Origin: Pyropia yezoensis
Lineage: Eukaryota; Rhodophyta; Bangiophyceae; Bangiales; Bangiaceae
DNA: 64,000 bases
Direction: 5' to 3'
Assembly (NCBI GenBank): GCA_009829735.1
Contig: CM020620.1
Location: 7,022,545 to 7,086,544, forward strand
Below the pieces are notes generated by a model. That model worked only from the letters and a program-made list of their open reading frames with translations, had not been told where the DNA came from and ran no database searches. The translations under genes were made by a program, and so were the position numbers. This document shows positions 63,635 through 64,000 of this stretch, in pieces (the first letter of the stretch is position 1; every line of letters begins with the position of its first letter).

Positions 63635-64000
63635 CATGAGCCCCCCCCCCGCTGTGAATTCCCCCCTCCTCTTGGTCAATTGCACCCACGCCGGGTTGCC
63701 GCCTCGGTTGCTGCCGCCCACCGCGCGCGCGAGGCACAAGCCTTCCGCTCTCGCGCTTCACCCTGGCAGGACGCTACACCGGCGCGGTCATCAGCGAGGG
63801 ACTGAATCCCGCTCTTCCGCCGTTGGCGTGGAGACCAAAACATGTCAACGCCGATGACTTAACAGGTACAGTGCCCGCGGCAGGGGCGCCTGCTGGTCGC
63901 CGGTGGAGTCCCCCAGGCGAAAGGCACTCACTGGACGGCTGCGAGCCACGCTACAATAGGAGAATTCCCCCATGCACAGCAGATAACAGCACGATCCATC
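63635..64000 (+). CDS. Open frame running off the right edge, possible exon
   Basis: A plus-strand frame without a stop or an ATG from 63635 to the window end. Its middle looks protein-like (FTLAGRYTGAVISEGLNP, AWRPKHVNADDLTG). A donor-like ACAG/GTACAGT sits at about 63864, where an exon might end. The family is not recognised. Confidence 0.2.

Noticed and set aside
1-64000. CRISPR arrays, bacterial operons, rRNA or tRNA genes
   Set aside because: None seen. The tandem repeats have no spacers of constant length, and no cloverleaf with a TTCRA loop was found by eye, although a tRNA scan was not possible.

Overview
The window looks like nuclear DNA of a GC-rich, intron-poor eukaryotic alga. 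The best guess is a bangiophycean red alga of the Porphyra/Pyropia type. This rests on very GC-rich, mostly one- to three-exon genes with GT-AG introns, long Ala/Gly/Pro homopolymers inside conserved proteins, and dense Ty3/Gypsy and hAT elements. No marker gene proves it. Host genes fall into two classes: moderate GC with introns (TKL kinase, MPC2, UAP56) and extreme GC with low-complexity tracts (MAPK, TFIIA, PPR, BUD22-like, CFA synthase).

Host block 1 (1-19451): a 5'-truncated TKL kinase (+), a three-exon mitochondrial pyruvate carrier (+), an intronless MAP kinase with a TAY activation-loop motif (-), the TFIIA large subunit (-), a P-class PPR protein (+), a BUD22-like rRNA-processing protein (-) and a cyclopropane-fatty-acid synthase (-). 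Homopolymer-rich DNA separates them.

Mobile block (21324-52089): a hAT element with palindromic terminal inverted repeats (TIRs), then a graveyard of Ty3/Gypsy (chromodomain) elements. Element X (26542-31643), element 2 (37261-42274, bounded by 469-bp long terminal repeats, LTRs) and element 3 (44869-51262, minus strand) each carry an extra open frame downstream of the integrase/chromodomain, on the opposite strand and convergent with pol. Two of the three products share a recognisable motif block. These antisense frames are the best candidate for something undescribed. The block also holds an LTR relic, gag and integrase fragments, an inverted gag duplication of about 1.1 kb, and a 646-bp miniature inverted-repeat element (MITE) whose empty site is preserved 26 kb away.

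Host block 2 (52090-64000): a three-exon UAP56/Sub2 DECD-box RNA helicase (+), a possible 40-residue membrane protein (-), a sulfotransferase-like protein (+), two TA-flanked MITEs and 12-bp minisatellites. An open frame runs off the right edge. The host genes are unrelated housekeeping or signalling genes; nothing suggests operons.
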